A DNA stretch of 64,000 bases from the NCBI GenBank assembly GCA_035316325.1, contig DATHJB010000080.1, positions 35,793 to 99,792 on the forward strand, written 5' to 3'. Made by a program: the position numbers and the translations under genes. Below, piece by piece: positions 63,869 to 64,000 of this stretch (its first letter is position 1; each line of letters opens with the position of its first letter). Origin of the DNA: Acidimicrobiales bacterium. Lineage in GTDB: Bacteria > Actinomycetota > Acidimicrobiia > Acidimicrobiales > VFJN01. Under the pieces are notes generated by a model. That model did no database searches, was not told the origin of the DNA, and worked only from the letters and a program-made list of their open reading frames with translations.

Positions 63869-63982
63869 GCTCAACTGACTGATCCGTGGGTCAGTTGAGC
63901 GGCTATCCGCGGGCGCACCCCGTTTGCTTCCTACGTTCCGGGCTGTCTGAAGGTCCGAATCGGGAGGCAGAACGGGGTGCGC
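63869..63982. repeat. Two inverted repeats before the right-edge gene
   Basis: GCTCAACTGAC / GTCAGTTGAGC (63869-63900, 10-nt loop) and GCGCACCCCGTT (63913-63924) / AACGGGGTGCGC (63971-63982). The second right arm covers the presumed start codon at 63977, so an mRNA that includes 63913 could hide its own start. The rest of 63782-63976 holds no gene that I can support. Confidence 0.55.
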
Positions 63983-64000
63983 ATCCGGAGCGTATGGCAG
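63977..64000 (+). CDS. Start of a gene cut by the window edge
   Basis: GTG at 63977, nine bases after GGAGG, opens VRIRSVWQ and runs to the end of the window. Only eight codons are visible, so no function can be given. Support is the ribosome site and the empty upstream region. Confidence 0.4.

Noticed and set aside
63768..63898. Short plus-strand frame of about 43 codons starting at a GTG after GGAGGGG
   Set aside because: The spacing from the purine run to the GTG is too long, the peptide is Arg/Gly-rich with no pattern, and it ends inside a hairpin.

Overview
The window is a very GC-rich, gene-dense stretch of an actinobacterial chromosome. The evidence for Actinomycetota is a cell-wall kinase locus of the FhaA/FhaB/PstP/SEDS/PBP/PknB type beside a tRNA-Leu(CAG), F420-type oxidoreductases, an EtfD-like iron-sulfur protein, many 4-bp ATGA/GTGA gene overlaps, and many genes whose start lies about 7 nt after a TANNNT box (leaderless transcripts). 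The lineage below phylum cannot be fixed from sequence alone; Acidimicrobiia is my guess and only an inference.

Layout. (1) 1-3.9 kb: a 5'-truncated sulfatase, a haloalkane dehalogenase, a TetR repressor with palindromic sites at its own start, and an OmpR-type response regulator. (2) 3.9-22.2 kb: a type II (aromatic) polyketide gene cluster. One leftward run, linked mostly by overlapping stop/start codons, encodes FAD monooxygenase B, a TcmI-like cyclase, KS-alpha, chain-length factor, ACP, a fused carboxyltransferase AccD-AccA, BCCP, biotin carboxylase, ketoreductase, a didomain aromatase/cyclase and FAD monooxygenase A. Facing it are an MFS exporter, a PPOX/F420 protein, FAD monooxygenase C (a paralog of B that keeps the same promoter element) and a two-domain ABM monooxygenase. 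A second MFS exporter with its TetR regulator closes the cluster. (3) 22.3-26.9 kb: a family A DNA polymerase, a methyltransferase, a PadR regulator, a stand-alone LigD-type polymerase domain and a VOC protein. (4) 26.9-40.7 kb: a catabolic regulon. A TetR gene lies between two rightward operons that share the operator AGTTGA-N7-TCAACT. They encode an LLM flavin oxidoreductase, a rearranged acyl-CoA dehydrogenase, an APH-like kinase, a NitT/TauT-type ABC importer, a nitroreductase fused to an acyl-CoA ligase, a second acyl-CoA ligase and a lipocalin-like protein. A MarR/LLM pair with tandem operators follows. (5) 40.7-47.2 kb: a lipoprotein with BNR-like repeats, a tightly coupled CHAD-ParA-AlaX operon downstream of tRNA-Leu, and an alkaline-phosphatase-superfamily enzyme whose catalytic motifs are in circularly permuted order. 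(6) 47.2-56.3 kb: DUF2207-like membrane protein, FhaA, FhaB, PstP, FtsW/RodA, PbpA and PknB with four PASTA domains, which couple Ser/Thr phosphorylation to peptidoglycan synthesis. (7) 56.3-64 kb: phosphoglycerate mutase GpmI, a two-TM sensor/effector-like protein, small proteins, a receiver-less winged-helix protein, a cNMP-binding protein, EtfD with a strong terminator, a GGDEF-like protein that has lost its signature, and the start of another gene at the right edge.

How they work together. The polyketide cluster is close to self-sufficient: it carries its own acetyl-CoA carboxylase (malonyl-CoA supply), the minimal PKS, first-ring tailoring, three flavin hydroxylases and two exporters. 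The 27-39 kb regulon looks like import, CoA activation and oxidation of an unidentified organic acid; EtfD could receive electrons from such acyl-CoA dehydrogenation. The best candidates for undescribed biology are the ParA-CHAD pair (possible positioning of polyphosphate or another CHAD-bound cargo), the nitroreductase-acyl-CoA ligase fusion inside a two-operon TetR regulon, the circularly permuted phosphodiesterase, and the polyketide cluster with an atypical chain-length factor.
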